From Thermomicrobium sp. CFH 73360 (GTDB lineage Bacteria; Chloroflexota; Chloroflexia; Thermomicrobiales; Thermomicrobiaceae), in the NCBI RefSeq assembly GCF_023806465.1, contig NZ_JAMSLS010000003.1:124001-188000 (forward strand): DNA of 64,000 nt, given 5' to 3'. The notes under the pieces were generated by a model. It was not told where the DNA came from and searched no databases. It saw only the letters and a list, made by a program, of their open reading frames with translations. Made by a program: the position numbers and the translations under genes. This document shows positions 34,692-44,807 of the stretch, one piece after another; position 1 is the stretch's first letter; every line of letters begins with the position of its first letter.

Positions 34692-35058
34692 CGTGCCTCT
34701 CTCCTTCCATCATTCCGATGCCCATATTGTGAGCTCTGAACCGTGTTGCCGTCGAGCCTACAGCACTCTCCCTCTCTGTGCCAGTGGAGGACACAACGGC
34801 CGAAACACCGTGCAGAGCCGTACCGTTTCAGTGGTGAGCCAGAAGGTGAGCGGGGCAGTGCTCTGTACTAGCCTGCTACGGCGGCGCGTGGCCCGGCGAT
34901 GAGTGCGGGGTAGGATCACGGACCCCCGTCTCTACGCAGCCCGCGTAGGCGCCCGACCGAGGGGGCTCATGGAGGTTGAGCCAGATCTCCTTGGACCGGA
35001 GAGAGAACAATCCTTTGCCCCCGTGCTACCACTCGCGCCGAGGGGCCAAACTTTTTAC
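34692..35058. other. Intergenic region between esterase 2 and gmd
   Basis: About 365 bp with no convincing gene. The left end carries the esterase 2 ribosome-binding site on the minus strand. A frame at 34903-35112 lacks a plausible start site and any recognised motif, and was not accepted. Confidence 0.5.
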
Positions 35059-36096
<1,038 letters not shown>

Positions 36097-36159
36097 CTAG
36101 GACCGCTCCGCGATTGTGCCTGCCCTTCGAGCGGTCGGCTGCCAGTGTACCGGAATCTT

Positions 36160-37080
36160 TCAATCCCCTCCCGTCGGGCGTGCCGCAAGCGCTGTTCCCG
36201 CAATGACCAGTGCGCCGGCGGCTATGGTTCTCAGCGTCGGCTGTTCTCCCAACAGCGGGATTGCGAGGAGGAGTACCGTGACCGGCTGCAAGTACAGGTA
36301 CGTACTTGCCGCAGCTGCAGGCACGAGGCTCAGGCCACGGTTCCAGAACGCATACCCCAGTCCAGTACACACTCCGCCAAGATAGAGCGTTACCAAGATC
36401 GTCTCAACCGTCCAATCGGGGCGTGCACCGCACAGGAATTCCACCCCAGCCCCCAGTGCGAGCAAAAGCGTCCCTGCGAGCATCATGTGGAATGTTGCGG
36501 TCAATGCCGAAAGGTGCGGCAAAATTCGCCGTCCAAGCAATGTGTAGATTGTCCATGCCACGGTAATCGAAAGAGCGAGCAGGTTGCCAAACCACGCGCC
36601 ACCAACCCCCTCCTGAGCTGTCGCCAACGTCAACCAGGTCGCACCAACTGCCGCCAGCCCAATTCCAGCGACCTGCGTGGGACGTAAGCGCTCCTTGAGG
36701 AACAGCCAACCGCCGAGAGCAGTCAGCGCCGGGTACGGTAAGCTCAGTAACGAAGCCGTCGTTGCCGTCGTCCATTGCAATGCCAGATTGAGCCCAAGGT
36801 AAAAGTACCCTACGCCGAGTGCACCCAGGCCTGCCAGGGCTACCCACGTGCGCCGTGGAACCCACAGGCGTTCACCGGCCCACCATGCCGCTGCTCCCAG
36901 TACCACAGTGGCCAGGAGCCCACGGAGCGTACCGAGCAGCAGTGGCGGCACCTCACCGACGACCAACCGCGTTGCCGTGTAGGATGAGCCCCACAGGATC
37001 GCCGTCGTCGCAAGCAGCACGTGCCCAACAACCTGCTGGCTCCCTTTCGTCCATGCGCGTGTGGCAGACTGTCGCACCAT
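36160..37080 (-). CDS. DMT-superfamily (EamA) transporter
   Basis: A 306-residue membrane protein with ten hydrophobic segments in two homologous halves of five, the EamA/drug-metabolite transporter arrangement. The first half shows ILWGSSYTATRLVVGEVPPLL and ALQWTTATTASLLSLPYPALTALGGWLFLKERL in pieces, and the second repeats the pattern with WNRGLSLVPAAAASTYLYLQPVTVLLLAIPLLGEQPT. The repeated LFLKERLRP / PLLGEQPT boundary is typical. Substrate is unknown; family members export amino acids or metabolites. It lies 93 bases upstream of gmd, possibly co-transcribed. Confidence 0.9.
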   Translation of the reverse strand: MVRQSATRAWTKGSQQVVGHVLLATTAILWGSSYTATRLVVGEVPPLLLGTLRGLLATVVLGAAAWWAGERLWVPRRTWVALAGLGALGVGYFYLGLNLALQWTTATTASLLSLPYPALTALGGWLFLKERLRPTQVAGIGLAAVGATWLTLATAQEGVGGAWFGNLLALSITVAWTIYTLLGRRILPHLSALTATFHMMLAGTLLLALGAGVEFLCGARPDWTVETILVTLYLGGVCTGLGYAFWNRGLSLVPAAAASTYLYLQPVTVLLLAIPLLGEQPTLRTIAAGALVIAGTALAARPTGGD

Positions 37081-37129
37081 TTGCCCCCCCGGGAGGGTAC
37101 GCCCGCCCGATGGTAAACTCTTTCTCGCC

Positions 37130-37166
37130 CAACGGCGAGTGTCTTTGCGTCAAGCACTCGCCGTTG
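37130..37166. promoter_or_regulatory. Perfect inverted repeat between divergent genes
   Basis: CAACGGCGAGTG (37130-37141) and CACTCGCCGTTG (37155-37166) form 12-bp perfect arms with a 13-base centre. It sits between the leftward EamA gene and the rightward DUF2203 gene and has no T run on either side, which fits a regulator-binding site or leader hairpin better than a terminator. Confidence 0.5.
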
Positions 37167-37251
37167 TCGTCCACGCTCTTCTCGGCCTAGCCTCGTCGCT
37201 CGGCTGGCGGTCTTTGGCAAGAGGCAGTAGGTCCGCTCAAGGTAGGTAGTC

Positions 37252-37665
37252 ATGGATCGTCCCCAGCGACGGTATTTCACGGTTCAAGAGGCTCGGCAGC
37301 TCGTCCCACGGCTCCGTGGACTCCTGACGGCGCTCCAAGCGGAAAAACGCGAGCTCGACCGCGAGCTCGCCGAACTCCGTCGACTTGCTCCCCTCGCTTT
37401 CCTCAATGGCCACGGCGCGCGATTTCAGACCCACGAGATGCGCGTCGCCGAACTGGCCCGAGCAATCCGCGAAAAGGTGCGTCAGATTCACGACCTCGGC
37501 GTCGAGGTCAAGGACCTCGAGATGGGTCTCGTCGACTTCCCAAGTCTCCGTGATGGCCGCGAAGTCTACCTCTGTTGGAAAGTGGACGAGCCCACTGTCG
37601 CCTTTTGGCATGAGCTGGACGCTGGTTTCCGCGGACGCCAGCCATTAGAAGACGAGGATCGGTAG
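37252..37665 (+). CDS. DUF2203 family protein
   Basis: A 137-residue soluble protein of the DUF2203 family, function unknown. It opens with RRYFTVQEARQLVPRLRGLL, the typical start, followed by a long charged coiled-coil stretch (residues 25-95, with repeating E/R/L heptads such as AEKRELDRELAELRRL) and ends with LVDFPSLRDGREVYLCWKVDE and the family motif VAFWHELDAGFRGRQPL. The FWHE-x-x-x-GFxGRxPL end is the best diagnostic. It stands alone, divergent from the EamA gene. Confidence 0.88.
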   Translation: MDRPQRRYFTVQEARQLVPRLRGLLTALQAEKRELDRELAELRRLAPLAFLNGHGARFQTHEMRVAELARAIREKVRQIHDLGVEVKDLEMGLVDFPSLRDGREVYLCWKVDEPTVAFWHELDAGFRGRQPLEDEDR

Positions 37666-38046
37666 GTAAGGTAAGTTCCAAGGGCTGCCATGTGATCCCC
37701 ACGGCACGGGAGTTGGCAGGACAAGTGACAGTACCTGTTCGTGCTCCAGTGACGTGCCCTGCCTGCGGACAGTTCCCCCAACCCTGATAGGCGATTACAT
37801 CCCTGGGTAGCTCGGCTCTCCTGCCATCTGGTTTCGACACAGAAGAGGTTCTCTTTGCGGGCCTCACCCAGTGATGCGCGGCGAGTTCGGGCACCTCGGC
37901 GGTACCATGGGAGCTGATCGCCAGATACTCGCCGGCAAAGCCAAGATCGGCGCTGCGTCCAACCATGTGCGTCGCAGGTCGATGCCACAGACACTCTCAA
38001 CTGCCAGCACGCGACGAGTACAGGCAGCCCCTGGCTACACCCCCAC
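37666..38046. other. Intergenic region between converging DUF2203 and membrane-protein genes
   Basis: About 380 bp with no supported gene and no clear terminator hairpin recognised by eye. Confidence 0.45.
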
Positions 38047-38325
38047 TCAAGCTGGTTGACGCGGTACAACGCGCGCGATGAGCCACAGCAAAAGAAGCGC
38101 ACCAATGATGGCGATAACCAGCGAGCCTACCCAGTTGACTGCTTGAAGCCCCAACCACTCGGTCAGCCATCCGCCAACTACACCGCCGAGGATCCCTACC
38201 GTGATTGCGCCGATGAGGCCCCACGGGCGTGCTGGTACCGAGCGGAAGAACGCAAGGTAAGCCACGACACCGGCGGTGCCTCCAATAATGAGAAACACCA
38301 CTGTCTCGACAAGCGCCTCCCGCAT
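38047..38325 (-). CDS. Small membrane protein, GlsB/YeaQ/YmgE-like
   Basis: A 92-residue hydrophobic protein with three membrane segments (about residues 8-27, 38-56, 65-85) and a glycine-rich middle, GLIGAITVGILGGVVGGWL, which is the pattern of the transglycosylase-associated/GlsB family of stress-related membrane proteins. ATG 38325 has GGAAGGGAGAGGG upstream; an in-frame upstream extension lacks such a site. Function is unknown; homologues respond to acid or general stress. The gene stands alone. Confidence 0.78.
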   Translation of the reverse strand: MREALVETVVFLIIGGTAGVVAYLAFFRSVPARPWGLIGAITVGILGGVVGGWLTEWLGLQAVNWVGSLVIAIIGALLLLWLIARVVPRQPA

Positions 38326-38556
38326 GTCCCTCTCCCTTCCTGCCTTGCCTGGCTTCAGAATGGCAAGTGGTCCCTGAGACGCTGCAATTGTATTAGCGAC
38401 CAAGGATATTAATGAACGTCTTTGTGCGAAGTAGACGGATCAGATACAGGAGGTGGTTCCAGCGGCGAGGGTGTAGAGAACCCGTTTGCTAACTCAAGAA
38501 CCCCCGACTTCGTACGCGCTAGTGCTACGACGCCAACCCCACGAAGACCCTTGCCA

Positions 38557-39156
38557 TCATTGCTCAGAGCCCTTTGCACGGGATATCGCTACGACGCCCG
38601 CACTTCCTGGTGCATCCGGATCATTGTCGTAAGGCCCGCGTGGCCCGCCGCGACGAGCCTTCGCGCTCCATTCTTCGATCTCGACCTCGACCAACAGCGT
38701 CACCGCAAGCTGCTGCGCTGTTGCTGGCGCGTAGTCTTCCCCGGGGGTTCGTCCCGGAAAGTAACGGGCGGTCATCTCCTCGAAATGTCTCCGTTGCTCC
38801 CTTTCGTCCTCGACGACCCGCGCCCGTCCAAAGCAGACGACACTCCGGTAGTTCATCGAGTGATTGAACGCAGTCCGGGAGTAAACGAGTCCATCGACAA
38901 GCGTCACGGCAACGCTCACTGCTGCCCCACGAGCCAGCAGCTGCATGAGCCTGCTGTCGCGCGATCCGTGCAGGTACAGCCGATCGGGTCTTGTCGGGCT
39001 GTAATGGTACGACATCGGGATGACGAATGGCTGTCCGTCTTCACAAAAGCCGACGTGAGCCACGAGCCCAGTAGCCAAGATCTCCTTCACTTCGTCTGGT
39101 ATCGCTCGCTCCGGATGCCGCCGGATGGTACTGCACGGGCCAGGTGTCGGTTCCAT
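38557..39156 (-). CDS. Pyridoxamine-5'-phosphate-oxidase-fold FMN protein
   Basis: A 199-residue split-barrel flavin-binding protein of the PNPOx-like/NimA group. Key parts are HPERAIPDEVKEILATGLVA at the start, HVGFCEDGQPFVIPMSYHY (the substrate/flavin strand pair), LYLHGSRDSRLMQLLARGA, and VCFGRARVVEDEREQRRHFE. It lacks PdxH substrate residues, so it is not a second PLP oxidase. Likely roles are flavin reductase or heme/nitroimidazole reduction. The start is ATG 39156 with GAGGAAGTGAGG in front; a long open extension upstream has no supporting features. A unique C-terminal proline/glycine tail follows residue 170. Confidence 0.85.
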   Translation of the reverse strand: MEPTPGPCSTIRRHPERAIPDEVKEILATGLVAHVGFCEDGQPFVIPMSYHYSPTRPDRLYLHGSRDSRLMQLLARGAAVSVAVTLVDGLVYSRTAFNHSMNYRSVVCFGRARVVEDEREQRRHFEEMTARYFPGRTPGEDYAPATAQQLAVTLLVEVEIEEWSAKARRGGPRGPYDNDPDAPGSAGVVAISRAKGSEQ

Positions 39157-39594
39157 CCTCACTTCCTCATTACTCCTCAGAGAATCAACAAGCAGGACAC
39201 GCCACTGTAGCACATTGCGCTCTTTCCGCATGCGAAATACCGTTCTGTTCACCAGTCTGCCCTCGCTCGCTTCTTTCTCAGTGAGCCAGTGTGAAGGGCG
39301 GTTGGAGGCCCATCGGTGCCCCGTGAAGTATCCCGTGGGTGCTGCAGCGCCCACGAAATGGGTTCTCACCTGACCCTCTGGCTCCCTCGCTGTTCTCGCG
39401 ACAGGTTCTCGGGATAGGTCAGGAGCTCCTGCTCGGAACGAGGAATGCGCTACCAGCGCGCGACTTGCCCTCAGGGTAGTCACGGATGCGTTGGCACTAA
39501 GCCTCTCCCATCGAGCCGGTTGCTACGCGACACTACCCTGCAAGAACATTGTGGGTCCCGGAGGGAACCGCTTGAGGAGTTCGGAAGAGTCTTC
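39157..39594. other. Intergenic region before the decayed PEBP gene
   Basis: About 440 bp with no supported gene; it carries the upstream region of the leftward FMN-protein gene and any remains of the promoter of the pseudogene that follows. Confidence 0.4.
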
Positions 39595-40154
39595 GTGCGT
39601 TTCGGCGGCTCTCTCCGCGAGCTGTGGCTCGCGTCGCTGTCGCTCCGTTGGGCATGTGGTGTCCCGACCTCCCCACCAAGCCCCAGCCCTCTCACTGTTC
39701 AGCTTGCATTGACCAGCTCCGCCTTCACCCAGGGGGCGACGATTCCGGTCGAGCACACCTGCGAAGGGGCTGACGTTCCCCACCGCTTGCCTCATGTGAG
39801 CCGCCTGGCACTGTGTCGCTCGCCCTGCTGGCTCAGGATCCCGACGCACCAGGAGGCACCTTCACCCACTGACTTGTGTACGAGCTTCCTGCGCACACAC
39901 GGTCGGCAGCGGCGGGTACTGCACCGTTGGACGTGCTCCCGAACAGTGCCTGGCAAGGTCGGAACGACTTCGGGGCACTCGGTTACCGCGCACCATGCCC
40001 ACCGCCCGGTCGCTCACATCGCGACGCCTTCTACCTCTCTGCACTTGACCAACCAACCAGCCTTGCGCTCGGTGTCACGCGTAACCGATTCCTGCGGGCC
40101 GTCGAAGGGCACATCCTCGCCAGCGGTGAGCTCGCCGGTCTCTACAGCCACTGA
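39595..40154 (+). pseudogene. Decayed YbhB/YbcL-type PEBP lipoprotein gene
   Basis: Three collinear pieces rebuild one phosphatidylethanolamine-binding-protein-like (Raf kinase inhibitor-like) protein. Frame 1 from 39595 gives a lipoprotein-like leader ending WACG and then LALTSSAFTQGATIPVEHTC, EGADV. A single-base loss near 39777 shifts the frame, after which PPLASCEPPGTVSLALLAQD, PDAPGGTFTH follow. An in-frame TGA at 39870-39872 replaces the expected Trp of the THW motif, and the same frame then continues to LVYELP, QGRNDFGALGYRAPCPPPG and VEGHILASGELAGLYSH with a normal stop at 40152-40154. One frameshift plus one nonsense change indicate recent loss. Both the PCPPPG and QGRNDFG motifs are family-diagnostic. 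Confidence 0.85.
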
Positions 40155-40192
40155 GCTCTGCGCTACGATTCCAGCCAGGGAAAGGAGCGATC

Positions 40193-40987
40193 ATGAGCGG
40201 CCGCGGTGCCCTTCGGCCACCCAGCGAGATCCGTCAAATGTTCGACCGTATCGCCCGCCGCTACGATCTCATGAACCGCGTGATGACCTTTGGCCGGGAC
40301 ATCGCCTGGCGTCGAGCTGCTGCCCGGGCTGCTCTCGAGGTCGCCCCGTCCGTCGTTCTCGATGTGGCCACCGGCACTGGTGATCTTGCGCTCGAGCTTG
40401 CTGCTCAGGGGGCTTGCCGTGTGCTCGCCCTGGATTTCAGCGTCGAGATGCTCCGCCTTGCCGCCCGCAAGCGTGCTGTGACACGTGCGCAGCGCGTTGC
40501 GCTCCTCTGCGGTGACGCCATGCGCCTGCCACTTCGCGATGGTTCGGTTGATGTCTGCACGATCGCCTTCGGCCTCCGTAACCTTCCCGACTATGCCGCA
40601 GCCATCGGTGAGTTCGCGCGGGTTTTGCGGCCCGGCGGACGTCTCGTCATCCTGGAGACAAGCCCTGCTCGTGGCCTGTTTGCCCCCCTCCTCCGGCTCT
40701 ACTTCGATGGCTTCGTCCCTTGGCTTGGTGGGCTCGTCAGCGGTGATCGCGAGGCTTACCGGTACCTACCCCGCTCGACCGCCGCGTTCCCGACGCCGCA
40801 CGAGCTCGCCGCGCTCCTGCGCAGCAGTGGCTTCCCCGCTGTCCGATACCGCATGTTCATGCTCGGTACTGTTGCTCTCCATATCGCCGAGCGTGCTTCT
40901 TCCTCACCGTGGCGAGAGCCCATGGCCGCTGTCCAGCACAGAACGTGTGCGGCCGCTCAGGGTGTACCCACGCTCCCCCTAACGTGA
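40193..40987 (+). CDS. ubiE: Demethylmenaquinone methyltransferase UbiE/MenG
   Basis: SAM-dependent C-methyltransferase of 264 residues for the last step of menaquinone synthesis (this lineage uses menaquinone). It begins with MFDRIARRYDLMNRVMTFGR, the defining UbiE/MenG motif 1, then the SAM-binding VLDVATGTGDLALELA near residues 54-69, and the family signature IAFGLRNLPDYAAAIGEFAR with RVLRPGGRLVILE. The start has AAAGGAG before ATG. The last 30 residues are low-complexity and non-conserved. No other men genes are nearby. Confidence 0.94.
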   Translation: MSGRGALRPPSEIRQMFDRIARRYDLMNRVMTFGRDIAWRRAAARAALEVAPSVVLDVATGTGDLALELAAQGACRVLALDFSVEMLRLAARKRAVTRAQRVALLCGDAMRLPLRDGSVDVCTIAFGLRNLPDYAAAIGEFARVLRPGGRLVILETSPARGLFAPLLRLYFDGFVPWLGGLVSGDREAYRYLPRSTAAFPTPHELAALLRSSGFPAVRYRMFMLGTVALHIAERASSSPWREPMAAVQHRTCAAAQGVPTLPLT

Positions 40988-41330
40988 GACTCTTCGTCTC
41001 TACCGTGCAAAGCACAGTTGCCGATGCGCGATTGGGTATCGTTGGGCTTCCATACGCTTCGATCAGCTAGTGACCAATATGTCCGAGCCTGCGAAGCTTA
41101 CGGTGTGCGTCCACATCGTAAGTCAGGAGCGCGATCCTTTCTGTTTGGGGCCACCGCAGAATGCTGCGGCCGAGAGTGTGCAGTTGATGGCGTGCCGTTC
41201 TCCGCGAGCATGAACCGGGTTATCCCCGCGGTGCCCGCGCGACCTAGGGGTCCATGTGCTCGACCCCTATCGGTTCTTCTGTTCTGTGGCAGAATCCGCT
41301 CCCGGGCTGCGCTGACGGTTGTCCCCTCAC
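40988..41330. other. Intergenic region between converging ubiE and pepF
   Basis: About 340 bp. A small hairpin, CCGCAG-AATG-CTGCGG at 41154-41169, may take part in termination; otherwise nothing is recognised. Confidence 0.4.
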
Positions 41331-43148
41331 TCACCTCACCATGCCAAGTTCCACGAGTGCCGACTCCAACGTCGCCAGATCCTGTTCCATCGTTGCGAAA
41401 GCTGCTCGATAGGGCTCCGCCGTCGTCAAGTCAACACCAGCATCCCGCAGGAGTTCCAACGAATCTTTAGAGGATCCTGCTGCGAGGAATGCCAGATAAC
41501 GCTGCCGTGCTACCTCGTCCCCTTCGAGCACAGCGCGAGCCAAGGCGGTCGCAGCCACCAGGCCGGTCGCGTACTGGTACACATAGAACGCCCGATAAAA
41601 GTGGGGTACCCGGCTCCACTCGTGACGTACTTCGTCGTCGAGTTCAAGATCCGGGCCGTAGTACTCGCTGATCAGGCGGCCATAGAGCGTGCACAGCCCA
41701 TCCGCGCTCAGCCCTTCCCCGCGCTCCACGGCTTGGTGCGTCAGGAGCTCGAACTCGGCGAAGAGCGTCTGGCGATACAACGCGATCCGGAACGTGTCGA
41801 GCGCGTCGTTGACCAGTGCGGCTCGCTCGCGCGGGTCAGTTGTCGTCTCAAGAAGAGCGTGTGTGAGCAGCCGCTCGTTGAAGGTCGAAGCCACTTCGGC
41901 CACAAAGATTGTGTACTCCGCGGTGGGATGTGGCTGGGTCCGGGAGCTGAAGTAGGAGTGCATCGCGTGCCCCAGTTCATGTGCCAACGTGAACACTTCG
42001 CGCAATGTTCCGTTCCAGTTCAGCAGGATATACGGGTGGACTCCATACACGCCGAGACTGTAGCCTCCAGATCGCTTCCCCACGGTTTCGTGCACATCCA
42101 CCCAACGGTTGGCGAGCCCGGCCCGCAGCGGCTCGACGTAGTCCGCACCAAGCGGACGCAGCGCTTCCAGCACGAGCTCGCGTGCTTCCTGGTACGTGTA
42201 CGAGCGTTCCGGTCGCTCCACCAGTGGCACGTAGAGATCGAATGTCCGTAGGCGTTCGAGGCCCAATACCCGCTTCCGCAACGCCAGATAGCGCTGGAGA
42301 AGATCAGCATGCTGGCGTACCAGCGCGATCAGCGTCGTATACACCTCGACCGGAATGTTGTCCGGGTGAAGGGCGGCGTGCAACGCGGAGTCATATCGTC
42401 GGGCTCGTGCATAGAAGGCGTCACGCTGGTTCGCAGCACTCAAGAGCGCCGCAAGCGTGTGCCGATGTGCAATATACGGCGCGTTGAAGACCTCATAGGC
42501 TTGCTGCCGCACGCGCCGGTCCCGTCGTTCTAAAAGCAGTTGATAACGACCTTTCGTCAGCTCAACCGTGCTGCCGTCCACATCGGTGACTGTGCCGTAC
42601 CGGATATCGGCGTTGTCGAGAAGTGTGAAGGCCGTGCTAGGTGCGTGCGCGAGCGGTGCCGTCTCGGCGAGGAGTTCCTCGACCTCGGCCGAACGCACAT
42701 GCGGCCGCTCCCGCACCAGTCGTTCGAGGAACCGCCGGAACGGAGCCAATCCTGGCTCATGCTTCACCATCTCGAGCAAAGCCGTGTCGTCGTACGTTGC
42801 CAAAAGTTCCGGAGCAATCCAGGCAGAAGCGCGTCCGGCAAGTGTCCCAACGTAAACCGCACGCTCATACCGCTCCGCTGCTGCGGTGTCACGTGTGTCC
42901 TGATCACGGGCCAAAAGTGCGTAGGCGTAGAGCTTGCTTACCCGCTGGTCCAACTCGTCCGCAAGCAGGAGAACCCGTAGTACCTGCGACACTCCTTGAC
43001 GAAGGGTCCCCCGCAACTGCTCGAGTGCTCCAAGGTCACGGAGGATTGACTCACGCTCCACCTCCCAGGCCTCAGGATTCGGAAAGAGGTCTTCCAAATT
43101 CCATGTCTCCTCAATCGGGACCTGCTCGCGTGTTAACTGTTGGACCAC
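41331..43148 (-). CDS. pepF: Oligoendopeptidase F (M3B family)
   Basis: Zinc metallopeptidase of 605 residues that cleaves short peptides in the cytoplasm. The active-site HELGH is at residues 390-394 within FTLAHELGHAMHSYF, and the third ligand Glu lies in the following helix near EVASTFNE. The N-terminal part (EETWNLEDLFPNPEAWEVE) matches the PepF opening, and LLNWNGTLREVFTLAHE is family-typical. Length agrees with PepF (about 600). GTG start at 43148 is backed by AAGGAGGTTCACG. It is a single gene convergent with ubiE. Confidence 0.94.
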   Translation of the reverse strand: MVQQLTREQVPIEETWNLEDLFPNPEAWEVERESILRDLGALEQLRGTLRQGVSQVLRVLLLADELDQRVSKLYAYALLARDQDTRDTAAAERYERAVYVGTLAGRASAWIAPELLATYDDTALLEMVKHEPGLAPFRRFLERLVRERPHVRSAEVEELLAETAPLAHAPSTAFTLLDNADIRYGTVTDVDGSTVELTKGRYQLLLERRDRRVRQQAYEVFNAPYIAHRHTLAALLSAANQRDAFYARARRYDSALHAALHPDNIPVEVYTTLIALVRQHADLLQRYLALRKRVLGLERLRTFDLYVPLVERPERSYTYQEARELVLEALRPLGADYVEPLRAGLANRWVDVHETVGKRSGGYSLGVYGVHPYILLNWNGTLREVFTLAHELGHAMHSYFSSRTQPHPTAEYTIFVAEVASTFNERLLTHALLETTTDPRERAALVNDALDTFRIALYRQTLFAEFELLTHQAVERGEGLSADGLCTLYGRLISEYYGPDLELDDEVRHEWSRVPHFYRAFYVYQYATGLVAATALARAVLEGDEVARQRYLAFLAAGSSKDSLELLRDAGVDLTTAEPYRAAFATMEQDLATLESALVELGMVR

Positions 43149-43709
43149 CGTGAACCTCCTTCACCGGCGTCGTTGCTACCGCAACATCCTAACCTTGGAG
43201 TGTTACCTAATGGACGCCTGCTCCGCCCCGTAAGTCGCAAGGCACGGCACGTGAGTACTCCTTAGTTATGAGACAGCAAGCAGCGACAGCGTCGGCGCTG
43301 AGGCCAAGTGTGTGTCATTCCTTGTACCCCTGTGGGTGGAGGACCCTCCACAAGGCAGGCCGCTGTGGACGTTTTTTGAAGCAAGGGGACTTCTGCTGCA
43401 AGAGCAAGCTAGCTGACAGAGCAGGCCGTACTTGCTCGAAGGATCGTGATGAGTACGAGCCACGAGCCGTATGGGCGGCTCCTGCGCTTGAGGACCGAGC
43501 ACACCTGCAGGTGACAACCAACACATCCTCAGGGTCTTGCCTCTGACACCCGTGGCTTTAGCCTTTGTCCTGCGCTCTTCTACCCCGGAGGTTGAGTGAT
43601 TTGTTGTTCGGTTGACACCTCTCGCCACCCTCCACTTGGGCTGATTGACACTTGATGCTAGGATCAGTGCGGCAGCGGACGGTCGACTCTGTACAGGGAC
43701 GGTGACTCG
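43149..43709. other. Divergent intergenic region between pepF and the M42 peptidase gene
   Basis: About 560 bp. The right part carries a candidate promoter for the rightward operon (43636-43664). No gene-like frame is seen. Confidence 0.5.
43636..43664 (+). promoter_or_regulatory. Candidate promoter of the M42-propeller-UROD operon
   Basis: TTGGGC (43636-43641) and TAGGAT (43659-43664) are 17 bases apart, each matching 4 of 6 consensus bases, about 46 bases before the ATG. Two separate TTGACA hexamers (43612 and 43645) lie nearby but lack a properly spaced -10. Confidence 0.4.
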
Positions 43710-44768
43710 ATGGAACTCGATTGGCAGCTGCTTGAGCGCTTGTGCGAAGCCCCTGGTGTACCAGGCCACGAGGAGCGCGTCGCGGCGATCGTTCACTCGG
43801 CCCTCCAGCCACTTGTTGATGAACTCCGTAGCGATGCCATGGGAAACCTCATCGGCATCCGCCGTGGCCGTGCTGATCGGCGGATCATGCTCGCCGCGCA
43901 TATGGACGAGATCGGCTTCTTGGTCCGCTACATCGACGATCAGGGCTTTCTCCGCCTCCAACCCGTCGGTGGCTTCGACCCCCGCGTCCTCGTTGCGCAG
44001 CGTGTCTCTGTCTGGCCGCGTCAGGGTGAGCCGCTGCTCGGTGCGCTGCAACTGGCGACGAAGCCAATCCATCTCTTGACGAGTGAGGAACGGAAGGCCC
44101 CAGCGCTCGAAGATCTCTATGTTGATCTGGGCCTGCCACCGGACGACGTGCGGGCACGCATCGAGTTGGGTGATATGGTGACTCTGGCGCGTGACTTCGT
44201 GCGACTCGGTCCGACTGTCCTGAGTAAGGCGCTCGATGATCGCGTCGGTGTCTTCGTCATGCTGGAAGCGCTCCGGCATCTCGAGCAACACGAGGTCGAG
44301 ATCCTTGCGGTCGCTACTGTCCAAGAGGAGGTCGGACTCCGTGGGGCGCAGACAGCTGCCTTTGGTCTTGAACCCGATGTCGGTATCGCCCTCGACGTCA
44401 CCATCGCAGGTGATGTCCCCGGGATTGACGCGGACGATCGCGTCACGCGCCTCGGTGAGGGAGTAGCGATAAAGGTCTTCGATACCTCCCACCTGCCCAG
44501 TCGTCCACTTGTTGAGCATCTGCGCGAGATTGCCGAGCGTCACGGCATTCGCTACCAGCTCGAACTCCTGCCTCGCGGAGGAACTGACGCCGGTGCCGTG
44601 CAGCGCACGCGTGCCGGTGTTCCGGCGGTCACGTTGTCGATCCCCACCCGGTATGTCCATACCGTGAACGAAATGGCCCACGTTGCGGATATCGCAGGGG
44701 CGGTCGAACTCCTCGTCCGTTATCTCGCCGAGGCTCATGAGCGTTCCTACCAGCCCTATTCGTGGTGA
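43710..44768 (+). CDS. M42-family aminopeptidase
   Basis: A 352-residue metallo-aminopeptidase of the M42 family (PepA/FrvX/TET-like). Metal and catalytic residues are in AAHMDEIG (His64, Asp66), the ALDDRVG stretch near residue 170, the VQEEVGLRGAQ motif (Glu-Glu pair), ALDVT and the terminal RYVHTVNEMAH with the last His ligand. The PDZ-like dimerisation insertion lies between about residues 80 and 160. These enzymes form tetrahedral dodecamers that trim peptides. It is the first gene of a rightward operon. Confidence 0.92.
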   Translation: MELDWQLLERLCEAPGVPGHEERVAAIVHSALQPLVDELRSDAMGNLIGIRRGRADRRIMLAAHMDEIGFLVRYIDDQGFLRLQPVGGFDPRVLVAQRVSVWPRQGEPLLGALQLATKPIHLLTSEERKAPALEDLYVDLGLPPDDVRARIELGDMVTLARDFVRLGPTVLSKALDDRVGVFVMLEALRHLEQHEVEILAVATVQEEVGLRGAQTAAFGLEPDVGIALDVTIAGDVPGIDADDRVTRLGEGVAIKVFDTSHLPSRPLVEHLREIAERHGIRYQLELLPRGGTDAGAVQRTRAGVPAVTLSIPTRYVHTVNEMAHVADIAGAVELLVRYLAEAHERSYQPYSW

Positions 44769-44807
44769 GGCACCAGCAAGGTGCCCTCGTCCTGCCGGGA
44801 CCTGCGC

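Noticed and set aside
39445-40383. A single 312-codon gene in the PEBP region
   Set aside because: Only its N-terminal part matches PEBP; the family motifs continue in another frame, so this is a pseudogene, and the frame runs into ubiE.
43266-44738. 490-codon leftward frame opposite the M42 peptidase
   Set aside because: Antisense to a gene with all catalytic motifs; composition lacks a protein core.
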